The position numbers and the translations under genes were made by a program. The notes beneath the pieces are model-generated. The model worked only from the letters and a program-made list of their open reading frames with translations. It did not search any database and was not told where the DNA came from. Below are positions 1 through 9,399 of a stretch of 64,000 nucleotides of DNA, one piece after another. Source of the stretch: Oryzibacter oryziterrae (GTDB lineage Bacteria; Pseudomonadota; Alphaproteobacteria; Rhizobiales; Pleomorphomonadaceae); NCBI RefSeq assembly GCF_021864535.1, contig NZ_JAKJIC010000002.1, forward strand, positions 186,001 through 250,000, in the 5' to 3' direction. How positions within the stretch are numbered: the first letter of the stretch is position 1; each line of letters begins with the position of its first letter.

Positions 1-100
1 ATCAGCGCGCGGGCAGCGGTAGAGGGGTGGGCAATGCGCCGGCAACATTGCAAATGTCATGTCGGCCAATTACGCCAGTATTTCCAATAGGGCCACGCAG

Positions 101-1669
101 CTAAACGGCTTGTGACTCTTTTCGGTACAGAAGCTCGTCGAGGCGACAGGCTGCACGAAAAACTGCACTTTTGAGGTTTTTATGAGCGGATGTTTGCGAC
201 GTGGCGCGTTCGTAGCATTTTAATAGAATATTCGGGAAATTTTCGAGGTTCTTCTGTTCATCAGGCAAGCCTTGAACGGCAAGAGCGAACTTATGCGCCT
301 CGGAATCATCCGTAGGCTCATCTATAATCCCGCTGCCGAATTCCTTGATTAATTGCTTGGGTTTGCCATTATTGACATTATATGCGCTGCGCTTCCCGCT
401 GAGCCGAGCAATTGCACCGTCCCGATGTGACGGATGGCTGGCAACCTCTTTCTGCAAGTGCTCTATGGCCGCGTCGATGGGGATGTTCGCATGATGTAAA
501 TAGTACCAGATCGGCTGCCATTCGCGGTTTGAGTTCGCAGAGTTTGCAAGGTACTGAAGAGGCTGTTCGACTTTCTCGCTAGTCAAAAAATTTCGAAGAA
601 CTGCGTCGGGGGTTATATTGGCACGAACTATCTTGCTATCGACAGCCTTCCCGTCTGCAGTCACATCTCCAATAAGTCGCAACGCAGGCGCACCCACCTT
701 TTCGTCGAATTCGCCTTCACGAATGAACTTGATTTGATCAAGCAATGCAGGGTCAATGACGATTGATCGTTTCCCATCGTTCAGAATACCTTTGTCGAGA
801 TCTGCGATCAGTGCGCGCTCTGGGCCAAGCGCGAGCAGCCGTTCAACCAAAGGGAGAATATCTCGTCGAGTTGATGCATCGCGCGCGTCCAGCATGGCCC
901 GAAGATCGCTGTACTTGATCCGCTCGCTACGGCCCGGATACCGGAAGAAGATATCTCCCTCCTTGATCGTCTTTCCATCCCCGCTTCGCGCAATGACCGG
1001 TCGCCCTGGATGTTGCTCAACGTACATCACGCCGATGGTCTCGGAACCTATTGAAATAGTCGTTGTTCGCACCGTTGGGGTTGGATCGAGATACGATTTC
1101 GTGAGCTTGGAGAAATCGGACGGATCAGCCTTCGCGAACTCACCGCTCTGCAATCCGATGACCGAATAGCTTTTGTCGTCTTCACCAACTGCGGGCTCGT
1201 GTTTGTCATGCACACCGAAAAATATATATCCGCCGCGATTGTTGGCGAGTGCAGCAATGGCGCGCATCCACTCGTGCCAATGTTTAAAACCAAAGTTCCC
1301 CTTGCATTCATGCTCATCCGTTTCACCACAGCCCAGACGCCAAGTGCCACCTTCATCTTGGGTGAAATGTGCGGCTATTACTTCCGGGTGAAGTGGTCCC
1401 TTTAGCTCTTCAGTCTTTGGCGTTGAAACGGCCCCCCCTCCGGCGGTTCCACCCTCGGCAGCAGCAGCGATAAACGCATCCAGATCAGGATCCGATGCGG
1501 CGGCGACCTCGCCACCATATTTTCTTTGCTTGATTTGGGTAATCCGCCCTGAGCTGATCAGACGATCAGGGCGATTAAAATAGAAGTGAACCTTGTCGTT
1601 GGCCATCCCGCGCGCAAGCATCGCCTTTATCAGGCCGATTTCCGTATCGGTGATGCTGCGCTTGGCCAT
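101..1669 (-). CDS. AlbA_2 (Schlafen-like) domain protein in a Type III R-M operon
   Basis: 522 aa. The N-terminal ~55 residues look like a small helix-turn-helix-type segment (RITQIKQRKYG), followed by a low-complexity Gly/Ala linker. Residues about 118-255 match the AlbA_2/Schlafen fold: a conserved region around LANNRGGYIFFGVHD, then strand-rich sequence ending in an FFRYPGRSERI-type motif. The C-terminal half (about 265-522) is not recognised. AlbA_2 proteins are linked to nucleic-acid binding or cleavage, and Schlafen-like domains occur in several phage-defence genes; a role here is inference. It begins three bases after the stop of mod and is the last gene of the minus-strand res-orf227-mod operon, so it is probably co-expressed with the restriction system. 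It could be an accessory effector or a regulator. The domain call is fairly secure, the function is not. Confidence 0.75.
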   Translation of the reverse strand: MAKRSITDTEIGLIKAMLARGMANDKVHFYFNRPDRLISSGRITQIKQRKYGGEVAAASDPDLDAFIAAAAEGGTAGGGAVSTPKTEELKGPLHPEVIAAHFTQDEGGTWRLGCGETDEHECKGNFGFKHWHEWMRAIAALANNRGGYIFFGVHDKHEPAVGEDDKSYSVIGLQSGEFAKADPSDFSKLTKSYLDPTPTVRTTTISIGSETIGVMYVEQHPGRPVIARSGDGKTIKEGDIFFRYPGRSERIKYSDLRAMLDARDASTRRDILPLVERLLALGPERALIADLDKGILNDGKRSIVIDPALLDQIKFIREGEFDEKVGAPALRLIGDVTADGKAVDSKIVRANITPDAVLRNFLTSEKVEQPLQYLANSANSNREWQPIWYYLHHANIPIDAAIEHLQKEVASHPSHRDGAIARLSGKRSAYNVNNGKPKQLIKEFGSGIIDEPTDDSEAHKFALAVQGLPDEQKNLENFPNILLKCYERATSQTSAHKNLKSAVFRAACRLDELLYRKESQAV

Positions 1670-1672
1670 GGT

Positions 1673-4117
1673 CTACACCTCGAACACCTTCTGCACTTCG
1701 TCGCCGAAATGGTTGATCACCTTCACGCAGATGCGGCCCGACTTCGGGCGCGGGAAGGGGCGGGAGATGGTGGCGTTCATCTCGTCCCATGCGGTTTCGT
1801 CGATTTCGGCCTTCAGGGCGCGCTTCAGGCTGTCGTAGGGGTCTTGGCCGACGAAATAGGCTTGGCGGACGAAGAAGCTCTCCTCGTCATAGTCGTCGTC
1901 GATGAACCAGGCGGCGACGTCGTTCTTCAGTTCGCTGCCGCCGGAGGAACGGACTTCGCCCGTCGTTGGATCGAAGATGTCCATGCCCCTGATCTCGACG
2001 CGGATTAGGTCGCCGTCGGCCTTCACCACGCGCAAGTCCGGTTCGCCGAAGATGACGAAGAGGTTGCCCGCGCCGGTCGCCTTGAGCTTGTCGCCCATGC
2101 GCAGGTCCTGGTTCATGCGCGCCTTCAAGACGGTCAGCGAGCCGAAGTTCAGCCGCGTCTCGTCCACCTCTGGGGCGAAGGCGAAGCCGCAGACGATCAG
2201 CGTGTCGTAGAGGTCCGCCGCTTCGCGCGCGGCCTTCTTCACGAGGTCGTAGCCGACCGTGTCATATTCCGGGCCGATGCAGATCGCGGCGCGCTTCAAT
2301 TCGCCGTTCTCGGCGTAGCGCCCTTCGAATGGCACCAGACCGGAGCGGGAGACGCGCGGCTTCAGCCATTCGAACTTGATGGCCTCGCCCTTCTTTGTGT
2401 TTTGCACGCCCGACGCCATCAGGTTGTCGTAGACGACCTGCGCGAAGTCGCTGGACGGCTCGGCGGACGTCGCCTCCTTCAGCGCTTCGGTGTGGGCGTC
2501 GTCGTCGCCTTCCAACAGTTCGGCGAGGAACGGGTCTTCGCCCAAGGGCAGCACGCGGTGCGGGCTGAGGCTTTCGACGGTGAAGGGGCCGGAGACGCGG
2601 ACGATGCCCTTGGCCTTGATCGGCTGATCGTAGAGATATTCGACGTCGGCATTGCGGGCGATGCTGTCGTCGATCTCCTTCTGCCGGGCGCGGCGCAGAT
2701 CCCACCATGCGGCATGTTCGAGATTGGCGCGGACCGACCAGCCCTTGCCCGCCTCGCGCGGCACCTGCCACTCTTCCCATTTCGTGCCGAGTTCGGCATT
2801 GAGCCTGCCGAGGCACGGGGCCATCTGGGCTTCGTAGCGTTCCCAGATCACGTCGATTTCCGCATTGTTGGCGATCGACTTCAGCGTGACGTGCGGTGCG
2901 CGCTTGTAAACGAAGCCGTGACGGATGTCGCCGATGAACGGCCCTTCCGCCGGAGGTTTACCCGACAGCTTGCCTTCTTCCAACGCGCCGTCCTTGCTGT
3001 CGGCGAGATGGAAATAGTCGAACTTCGCCCCCATCAGCCGGGCACGTGCCAGCGTCAGCGCCACACGGGACGTGTCGATGGTGATCCAGCGACGACCCCA
3101 GTTTTCGGCAACATGGGCCGTCGTGCCGGATCCGCAGGTCGGATCCAGAACCAAATCGCCGGGATCGGTGGTCATGAGGATGCAACGTTCAATGGTTTTT
3201 ATTGAAGTTTGAACAACATAGGTCTTGTCTTCAGATCTGCTTGAAAATTTAACATCAAGCCAAATATTGTTAATGGGGACCACTGGGAAATCGTCAACAA
3301 ATCTCACATAGCTCAGACTAGTTCCTCTTGGTTCCAGCCGAGCCGCAGCGCCAAGGCGCCTCATCCCGCTTTCGTTGGTCTTCCAACGGTTTTGCATGCT
3401 GGGAGTAAATGTGCGCCCTTCAACGGACACAGCAAACCATGACGCTGCGCCTTCGCCTTTCTCTCGTCCCATGCCTTGGCTGGTAAGATTGTCTTGACGA
3501 TAGAGCTTTGTCCCCTCTGGGAGTGGACTGCCAGCATCTGTCGCCTTCAAAGTTCGCTTTCCGAGGTCGGGCAACAGCAATCTGTTGTATTCTGAAAATC
3601 CAGCCTGATCTCCGCCTTTGTCCTTCCAAATGGGTCGATACTTTGCCGCTTCTTTTCTTTTCGAATACCAAAGTACGTAATCGGATACATTTGGCATGTA
3701 GTCTTGCGTTTGACTGCTGGTTTTTGCAATTGTAATTTGAGCAAGAGAGTTTGTTGCTCCAAATACCTCATCAAGAAGTGATCGGACGATGTGAATGTTT
3801 TCGTCACCAATCTGTACAAAAATGCTTCCGCTTTCGCTCAAGAGATCGCGCGCAACGATCAACCTATCTCGCAAGTAGCTCAAATATGAGTGTATTCCAT
3901 CCTTCCACGTATCCCGGAACGCCCGCACGACTTCGGGCTCACGAGAGACGCTGTCCTCCTTGCCGTCCTTGACGTCACGGCTCTTGGTCGAGGGCTGCCA
4001 GTTGGAATTGAACTTGATGCCATAGGGCGGGTCAAAATAGATGCACTGCACCTTGCCGCGCAGCGCCTCGCGCTCGGCCAGACTGCCCATGACGAGCAGA
4101 CTGTCGCCGAGGATCAT
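1673..4117 (-). CDS. mod: Type III R-M modification subunit, catalytic portion (frameshifted mod)
   Basis: 814 aa carrying the whole catalytic core of an N6-adenine (beta-class) DNA methyltransferase. The catalytic DPPYGIKFNSNW motif lies near residue 29 and the AdoMet-binding motif DPTCGSGTT near residue 330; this order (DPPY before the SAM motif) is the beta class used by Type III Mod subunits. Family members are about 950 aa and have an N-terminal extension that is encoded here in another frame at 4114-4521. Reading through 4141 with a one-base backward shift gives YYQ-DEGRWQNRM-ILGD, a continuous and typical Mod sequence, so one G appears to be missing. The internal ATG used here lies just after that point and may not be a real start. 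Mod would recognise and methylate the asymmetric target and partner the Res subunit. If the shift is genuine, the subunit is broken. Confidence 0.85.
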   Translation of the reverse strand: MILGDSLLVMGSLAEREALRGKVQCIYFDPPYGIKFNSNWQPSTKSRDVKDGKEDSVSREPEVVRAFRDTWKDGIHSYLSYLRDRLIVARDLLSESGSIFVQIGDENIHIVRSLLDEVFGATNSLAQITIAKTSSQTQDYMPNVSDYVLWYSKRKEAAKYRPIWKDKGGDQAGFSEYNRLLLPDLGKRTLKATDAGSPLPEGTKLYRQDNLTSQGMGREKGEGAASWFAVSVEGRTFTPSMQNRWKTNESGMRRLGAAARLEPRGTSLSYVRFVDDFPVVPINNIWLDVKFSSRSEDKTYVVQTSIKTIERCILMTTDPGDLVLDPTCGSGTTAHVAENWGRRWITIDTSRVALTLARARLMGAKFDYFHLADSKDGALEEGKLSGKPPAEGPFIGDIRHGFVYKRAPHVTLKSIANNAEIDVIWERYEAQMAPCLGRLNAELGTKWEEWQVPREAGKGWSVRANLEHAAWWDLRRARQKEIDDSIARNADVEYLYDQPIKAKGIVRVSGPFTVESLSPHRVLPLGEDPFLAELLEGDDDAHTEALKEATSAEPSSDFAQVVYDNLMASGVQNTKKGEAIKFEWLKPRVSRSGLVPFEGRYAENGELKRAAICIGPEYDTVGYDLVKKAAREAADLYDTLIVCGFAFAPEVDETRLNFGSLTVLKARMNQDLRMGDKLKATGAGNLFVIFGEPDLRVVKADGDLIRVEIRGMDIFDPTTGEVRSSGGSELKNDVAAWFIDDDYDEESFFVRQAYFVGQDPYDSLKRALKAEIDETAWDEMNATISRPFPRPKSGRICVKVINHFGDEVQKVFEV

Positions 4118-4521
4118 CCGGTTCTGCCAGCGTCCTTCGTCTGGTAGTAGCTTGCCGCAGCGTCTTCAATCCAGCCCTCCGGTAGGCCATTGAAGTCGTG
4201 AAAGAAATCAAACTGTGACGCGTCGCCCGACCTGCGTTCGCGGGATTGGCGGCGCAAGTTCTCGATCAACACCTGAGGATGGATCTTCTCCTGAATGTAG
4301 ATCGGCGGCGCGGCCACCTCCAACGGTGCGCTATCTTCGGCATCCTTGCCGCGCCAGACCAGCTGAGGGTCCAGATCGGGATTGCGCGGATAGCGCAACA
4401 CCTTCAGCGCCTTGTCGTCGTCCGGCACCAAAGCCTGATTCTCGGCGGTCGGGATGTTGATCCGCTTCGCCGCCTCATGGCGGTAGTTGTCGACGTCGGT
4501 AGGGGTGGGAGGCTTGGCCAT
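4114..4521 (-). pseudogene. mod: N-terminal fragment of mod, out of frame with the catalytic part
   Basis: This frame starts with MAKPPTPTDVD and runs through LPEGWIED to YYQ, then leaves frame and stops at 4114, overlapping the start of the catalytic frame. Its content (NIPTAENQALVPDDDK, WRGKDAED, IYIQEKIHPQVLIE) is the usual N-terminus of long Type III Mod proteins. The break sits at CAGAC on the coding strand (plus-strand 4139-4143); CAGGAC would restore one ~945-aa protein. No simple-sequence repeat is present there, so this is not the usual slipped-strand phase variation. It may be a true loss-of-function mutation or a sequencing error. The ATG at 4521 lies 8 nt after the stop of the upstream gene. 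Confidence 0.75.
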
Positions 4522-4529
4522 GGAATATC

Positions 4530-5213
4530 TCACTCTCGACCGCTGTCACGGTCGCTTGTCGCAGAAATCAAAACCGCTCGTTTGGCGTTGTACTCGCGGG
4601 CAACGGTCTCCAGACTGTTTTTGTCTGCCGCCGCAAATCGATAGTCTCCGTGCCAACAACTCAAGAACTGGCCCATGAAATTGGCGAGTGAACGGTTCTC
4701 GACTTCCAAGACGGTTCTATGGTTTCCACATCCGGCCAACGTTCCGGCGCGCATCACCCTGACACCCGGTTCCGCGTAGACCCAGACAAACGATTCTGGT
4801 GTGATTTGCAGCATATTCTGAATTTGGCCCCGAAGATGATTATCCAACGTGAAAGTTGGGTACATGAAGTTGGTCATAAGCTCGCGAACATTCTGCAATA
4901 TCTTCGCCTGAACCAGAACACCCTTGGAAACGGAGAAGTCCGGAGAGTTGACGGACAAGACAATCATCAAGTCTGCGCCATACTGCTTTTCCTCCGATGA
5001 AGAACCTCTCCACGGGAGCTTTCTTGTCACAACATTCCATCGATAGCCGGAATCGATGACGCCATCGATCGCGTTCTCTATTCTGTCGGCAAGGCGGGAC
5101 GTGAAGTCGTCCTCATCATGAATGCTCGTTCCGATCCGCTGACAAAGCTGCGTCTCTTCAAGCGCGATCTTGTGTACGATTGCCCGGATAATACTGTCGA
5201 AACGCGCGAGCAT
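4530..5213 (-). CDS. predicted PD-(D/E/Q)xK-like protein between res and mod
   Basis: 227 aa, not a protein I recognise by name. The middle holds YGADLMIVLS followed about 15 residues later by GVLVQAKIL. This D...(Q/E)xK pattern on neighbouring strands is the core of the PD-(D/E)xK nuclease fold, with Gln in place of Glu. The N-terminus (EETQLCQRIG...DEDDFTSRLADRIENAI) is helical. It lies 3 nt downstream of res and 8 nt upstream of mod, so it is translated as part of the R-M operon, where canonical two-gene Type III systems have nothing. It could be a second nuclease, a specificity or control factor, or an inactive structural subunit. The fold call rests on the motif only. Confidence 0.55.
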   Translation of the reverse strand: MLARFDSIIRAIVHKIALEETQLCQRIGTSIHDEDDFTSRLADRIENAIDGVIDSGYRWNVVTRKLPWRGSSSEEKQYGADLMIVLSVNSPDFSVSKGVLVQAKILQNVRELMTNFMYPTFTLDNHLRGQIQNMLQITPESFVWVYAEPGVRVMRAGTLAGCGNHRTVLEVENRSLANFMGQFLSCWHGDYRFAAADKNSLETVAREYNAKRAVLISATSDRDSGRE

Positions 5214-5216
5214 GGT

Positions 5217-8200
5217 TCACTCCGCCGCCATCTTGGGAAACACCGCATCCCGGATGATCGCCGCCGCGTCGTAGGGCGCGCTCTTCAGCTCCAGGAAGGC
5301 CCAGCGCCCATGCCGCCCCGCATTGTTGACGGCGGGCACCCAGACATTGCGCATGGTCTCGGCCTTGGCGGCGTCCTGCTCGTCGCGCTGGCCCTTGACC
5401 TCGATCACCAGATTGAGCGGTCCGGCCCCGCCGTCGTCGATCCGCACGACGTAATCGGGCCTATACCGACGGGTCTCGCCGCCGAACTCGTAGGGCACCT
5501 CGAAGCCGAGATTGTGGTTCTTGGCATAGGCGACGACCTCGCCCATGCCTTCCAGCCGCTCGGCCAACCCCACCTCCCAATCCTGATCGTAGACCACATA
5601 GTTGAGGTGGCACTTGTCGGCTTTGGTCGCGAACAGCGTCGTCTTGGAGGTGTTGAAATCGACGTGCCGCGTCGTGCCTTCCGGATTATAGGCATTGAGG
5701 ATCGGCAGCAGCGCGCCACTTGACCCGTCCGGCGGGCCGGACAGCGACGGCGCCAAGGCGCGATAGATTTTCTCGGCCGCGCGGACGGCCAGCGAGCGCC
5801 ATTTCAGGAATTGCGGTCGCGTGTCCCCGGCGCAGGTCAGGCACTCGGTGAACCACCGCTCGGTGATCCGCGTGAGTTCGGGATAGCGCCAGACCTGAAG
5901 CGCGCCGTCTTCGTCCTTGAAATAGGTGCGCAGCAGGAGACCGGCGACGTCGAACACCACCGTCTTCAACCGAAGCTGGTCGGCATGGGTGCGCAGGTCC
6001 AGCGTGAAGCCTTCGCCGATCAGCGGCTCGACTTCGGTCACGACAGGCAAGTCGTCCGAGGTGATCGTCATCTTGCTGTCGTTGGTGAAAACCGGCTTCA
6101 GCAGTTTGCGCGGGAAGACGATGCGGTAGCCCTCGACATTGGGGAAGCGGATTTCACGTGCCGCCCGGTCCTCCAAGGCGCGGATGCGCGTCACCTTCGG
6201 CGGCGGCTTCGGCGCGACGTTCTTGCCCTGCTGGGCGAAGGTGAAGGGCACGCCGAGGACGTCGGCATATTCGACGGGGAAGAAGCCGGTGGCCGGATCG
6301 ATCTCGTAGGACACGCGTCGGAGGCCGCGCCCTACCACTTGCTCGCAGAGCAACTGCGTGCCGAAGGCGCGCACGCCCATGATGTGGGTGACGGTGTTGG
6401 CGTCCCACCCCTCGGTCAGCATGGAAACGGACACCACGCAGCGGATGTCCGCGCCGAGCTTGCCCGGACGCCCGACCGTGTTCATCACCTCGCGCAGGAT
6501 GTCGGCATCGGTCAGTTTGTCGATGTCGCGCGGGTCGTTGCGGATGCGCAGTTCTTTCTTGAAGGCGGCCAACTCGCCAGCCGCGAGCTTGCGGAAGTCC
6601 TCCGACAGCGCCTCGCCGGAATCGAGCTGTTCGCTGTCGATCAGCAGCGTCCGCCGCCGTCCCAGCCATTCGCCACGGCCGTCGACATTAGAGAAGAGCG
6701 GCAGCTTGCCGGGCACCAGCCGGGTCTGTGCCTTCGCGCCTTCGCCTTCCGTTACCTCGTAGCCGGAAATCCAGTCGGCGATCAGCTTCGATGTCGCGGT
6801 GTTGTTGCACACGACGATGAAGACCGGCGGGCGACCGAGTTCGGGTTCGGCTTCCCATGCGGCATAGGTCGCCTTGTAGTGATCATAGAGGGCTTCGGTC
6901 GCCTGAAGCAGCAGGGCGGGCAAGCGCTGCGGGTCCATCAGCGCCTTCGATTGCTTGCCGCGCCCCTTCTTCGGCAGGTCCTTGGCGACGTGCCGGTACA
7001 CATCGCGGAACTTCGGCAACTCGCCCTGAATGGAGTCGTCGAGCACCGGCAGGCGCGGCACCTTGACGATGCCGCTCTCGATAGCGTCGAGCAGGCCGAA
7101 ATCGGACGTCACCCATGGGAACAGGGTGCCTTCCGGATAGCCGGAGCCCTTGAGGAAGAAGGGGGTTGCCGAGACGTCGTAGACGGCCTGCACGCTGAGC
7201 CTGCGCTGGAATGCTTCGATACCGCTGATCCAGACCCGCGCGGCTTCCTCGTTGCGCTTTGCCTCTTCCTTGTCCTCGGCTGTCAGGGCTTCGCCGTTGC
7301 CCTCTTCGTCGCCGACCTTGTGGCGGTAACAGTGATGTGCCTCGTCGTTCAGGACGATGATGTTCTTGCGGCCCATCAGGTCGGTTCCGCCGACGCGCGC
7401 GACCATCTCGCCTTCCGTCTCGGTGAAGGACTTCTCGCCGTCCCGTCCGCCGAGGATCTGGCGGTTGAGTTTCGAGACCTGCTCTTTCTCTCTGAGCATA
7501 AAGGCGTGGTAGTTGGTGATGACGATCCGCGCCTTGCGGATGCCGTCGATCAGATCAGTCGGGACGAGGTTCAGCGCCTCGTAGATGTTCTCGGGGTCGG
7601 ACGGGATCAGGACACGCAGCCGGTCACGGATGGTGATTCCGGGCGCGACGATCAGGAAGGCGTCGGAAAACGTCTTGGAATTCGGTCGCCGCGCCTTGTT
7701 GACCGCGTGCCACGCGATGATCATCCCCATGACCGTCGTCTTGCCCGAGCCGGTCGCCATCTTGGCGGCGAGACGATAGAGGCCGGGGTTGGCCTCGGCG
7801 TTGGCGTCCTGAAGCTGTTTGCGGAAACGGTTCGGCGCGACCTCGGTCAGATAGATCAGCGTCTCGACGGCCTCGCGCTGACAAAAGAACAGCCGCCGGG
7901 CACGGGTCGGCTCGCGCCAATGGAGGAGTAGCCGCTGCGTCTCTGGCGTCACGCCCCACTGGCTCGGAGGCAGAGCGCGCCATTGTTCGACGTGCTTGCG
8001 GATTTCGTTGATCAGGGCATTGGACGTGACCTTGGCCCCGTTCTCGTCGAACAGTGCAAGTTCCGCCTGTTTTGGACCGCGACGACGGGCTGCCGGGACC
8101 GGAACAACCTGAATACTCTCGCGTCGCCCGGCGAGCTTCTTGCCAGTCGGCTGGCCGTCGTCGTCGAGTTCATAATGATGCGTGGGAGGATCGAACGGCG

Positions 8201-8231
8201 ACGTGATGATCGGGTTGTCCGTAAACCCCAT
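5217..8231 (-). CDS. res: Type III restriction endonuclease Res subunit (DEAD/DEAH helicase plus nuclease)
   Basis: 1004 aa, the normal size for Res. Superfamily 2 helicase motifs are present in order: Walker A ATGSGKT near residue 167, DEAH in LNDEAHHCY, VSATPFF (motif III), and QVVGRGLRR (motif VI). The C-terminus carries the endonuclease: RPDYVVRI followed by LVIEVKG, a PD...ExK site. Res translocates or slides on DNA using ATP and cuts beside unmodified sites together with Mod. The ATG at 8231 is preceded by a strong GAGGGAGG site. It is first in the operon, the reverse of the common mod-res order. With mod frameshifted, Res would lack its recognition partner and should be inactive, which may be why an intact res is tolerated. 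Confidence 0.93.
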   Translation of the reverse strand: MGFTDNPIITSPFDPPTHHYELDDDGQPTGKKLAGRRESIQVVPVPAARRRGPKQAELALFDENGAKVTSNALINEIRKHVEQWRALPPSQWGVTPETQRLLLHWREPTRARRLFFCQREAVETLIYLTEVAPNRFRKQLQDANAEANPGLYRLAAKMATGSGKTTVMGMIIAWHAVNKARRPNSKTFSDAFLIVAPGITIRDRLRVLIPSDPENIYEALNLVPTDLIDGIRKARIVITNYHAFMLREKEQVSKLNRQILGGRDGEKSFTETEGEMVARVGGTDLMGRKNIIVLNDEAHHCYRHKVGDEEGNGEALTAEDKEEAKRNEEAARVWISGIEAFQRRLSVQAVYDVSATPFFLKGSGYPEGTLFPWVTSDFGLLDAIESGIVKVPRLPVLDDSIQGELPKFRDVYRHVAKDLPKKGRGKQSKALMDPQRLPALLLQATEALYDHYKATYAAWEAEPELGRPPVFIVVCNNTATSKLIADWISGYEVTEGEGAKAQTRLVPGKLPLFSNVDGRGEWLGRRRTLLIDSEQLDSGEALSEDFRKLAAGELAAFKKELRIRNDPRDIDKLTDADILREVMNTVGRPGKLGADIRCVVSVSMLTEGWDANTVTHIMGVRAFGTQLLCEQVVGRGLRRVSYEIDPATGFFPVEYADVLGVPFTFAQQGKNVAPKPPPKVTRIRALEDRAAREIRFPNVEGYRIVFPRKLLKPVFTNDSKMTITSDDLPVVTEVEPLIGEGFTLDLRTHADQLRLKTVVFDVAGLLLRTYFKDEDGALQVWRYPELTRITERWFTECLTCAGDTRPQFLKWRSLAVRAAEKIYRALAPSLSGPPDGSSGALLPILNAYNPEGTTRHVDFNTSKTTLFATKADKCHLNYVVYDQDWEVGLAERLEGMGEVVAYAKNHNLGFEVPYEFGGETRRYRPDYVVRIDDGGAGPLNLVIEVKGQRDEQDAAKAETMRNVWVPAVNNAGRHGRWAFLELKSAPYDAAAIIRDAVFPKMAAE

Positions 8232-8316
8232 ATTCGCCTCCCTCTAAGCTGCTGAGCTGATTCAAGTTGAGTCGGAATTCTAGCGAAAGCTAGCACGGAC
8301 CGCGCACGCCCTTACA

Positions 8317-8333
8317 GACGGTTATTGACCGTC
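8317..8333. promoter_or_regulatory. short inverted repeat upstream of the R-M operon
   Basis: GACGGT-TATTG-ACCGTC, two perfect 6-bp arms around a 5-bp spacer, lies about 90 bp upstream of the res start. It has the size of a repressor operator, but no C-protein-like regulator is encoded nearby. The operator role is a guess from position. Confidence 0.3.
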
Positions 8334-8387
8334 GTCCACAATTATAGAGCGAAACCAAAGTGGTTGAACGATTTTCTGCCCCAAGAG

Positions 8388-8416
8388 AAAACGCCCCGCA
8401 CGAGGCAGGGCGTTTT
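8388..8416 (-). terminator. rho-independent-type terminator, probably bidirectional
   Basis: Perfect 9-bp stem AAAACGCCC / GGGCGTTTT around an 11-nt loop, flanked by A and T runs so it can act in both directions. It lies downstream of the minus-strand gene ending at 8457. Confidence 0.65.
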
Positions 8417-8456
8417 ACCTGTATTGCGTATATTGCGGCACAAGCGTCTTACGCCA

Positions 8457-8855
8457 CTACTCCGCCGTCGAAGCAGGAGCCGGTTCGCACTCATCTGGCT
8501 CAATCTTATTTTCAAGATTAAATATGCTGTAGGCGAAACAGAAGCGACGCCAGTAGTCGATACTGGCGTCTGTATTATTTTCAGTCGAGGAGGCGATCCT
8601 CGCCCCATCAGCAGCAATTTCCCTCAGCGCTTTGAACACATGCGGCAGCAGATTGATATCGACTTCGGCTTCCCGAGCCATCAATGCCAGCCGAACACCA
8701 CTGGCAGCCATATTGAAAGCGTTTTCGTCAACAGCATCGCCGACGAAGCTCGAAGCAGTTAAATTGGAAATCTGGGACAGAAGATAGATCACCTCCTCAG
8801 GTGACCAGTCATAAGCCGCGCCGTGCTTATCCTGAAATTCGAACATGCATTCCAT
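8457..8855 (-). CDS. hypothetical protein
   Basis: 132 aa, acidic and mostly helical, with no signal peptide, membrane segment or motif I recognise. The C-terminal tail is Pro/Ala/Glu-rich. The chosen ATG at 8855 has AAAGGAG at optimal spacing; an in-frame GTG nine bases earlier overlaps that site and is less likely. It is a single gene between the tRNA-Thr and the R-M operon, read in the same direction but separated from the operon by a terminator at 8388-8416. It may be part of the same accessory insertion. Confidence 0.6.
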   Translation of the reverse strand: MECMFEFQDKHGAAYDWSPEEVIYLLSQISNLTASSFVGDAVDENAFNMAASGVRLALMAREAEVDINLLPHVFKALREIAADGARIASSTENNTDASIDYWRRFCFAYSIFNLENKIEPDECEPAPASTAE

Positions 8856-9098
8856 TGCCTTCACTCCTTTTGTCTAACGGCGGCTTCGATTGCCGTTGGA
8901 GGAGCATGGCAAGGAGGAACGTCCCATGAAATGACGAGAATTCCCCGGAAAACGAGGGTAATTTCTGTCATCGTAAAGGGGCTGGATTTGTGCTTTCGCG
9001 CGCGCCGGTACGGCGAACGCCATTCGGGATGCCAAAAGGCTGCGCACCCCGGAAGGGCTGCTTTTAACCCCGGACAACTGCTCGAATATGGCGGAAAA

Positions 9099-9173
<75 letters not shown>

Positions 9174-9399
9174 AGGCCGGTCCGGATCGCGTTGCGGCGA
9201 TGTCGTTCGGAACGGGCGCACGTCTGCCATAGTTCTCCGTGGCATGCAAGCCCAAGATCGGAAATTCTCGTGAGTTTTCTTTGCCGGGTTGGGGGCGGCG
9301 AGGGGCGGGTGTGGAGAAAACGGGCGGATTTCCAGCTTTTCGCTTGTCTTCACCGAAAAAGCGCAGCATGGAAGGGGCCGTATTTTTCGGGGAAGGGTC

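Noticed and set aside
4114-4160. Phase-variable repeat tract controlling mod
   Set aside because: Many Type III mod genes switch by simple repeats, but the sequence around the frameshift contains no homopolymer or short tandem repeat.
5811-7931. Plus-strand open frame of about 700 codons
   Set aside because: Antisense to res. No domain is recognisable and it is a shadow of GC-rich codon usage.
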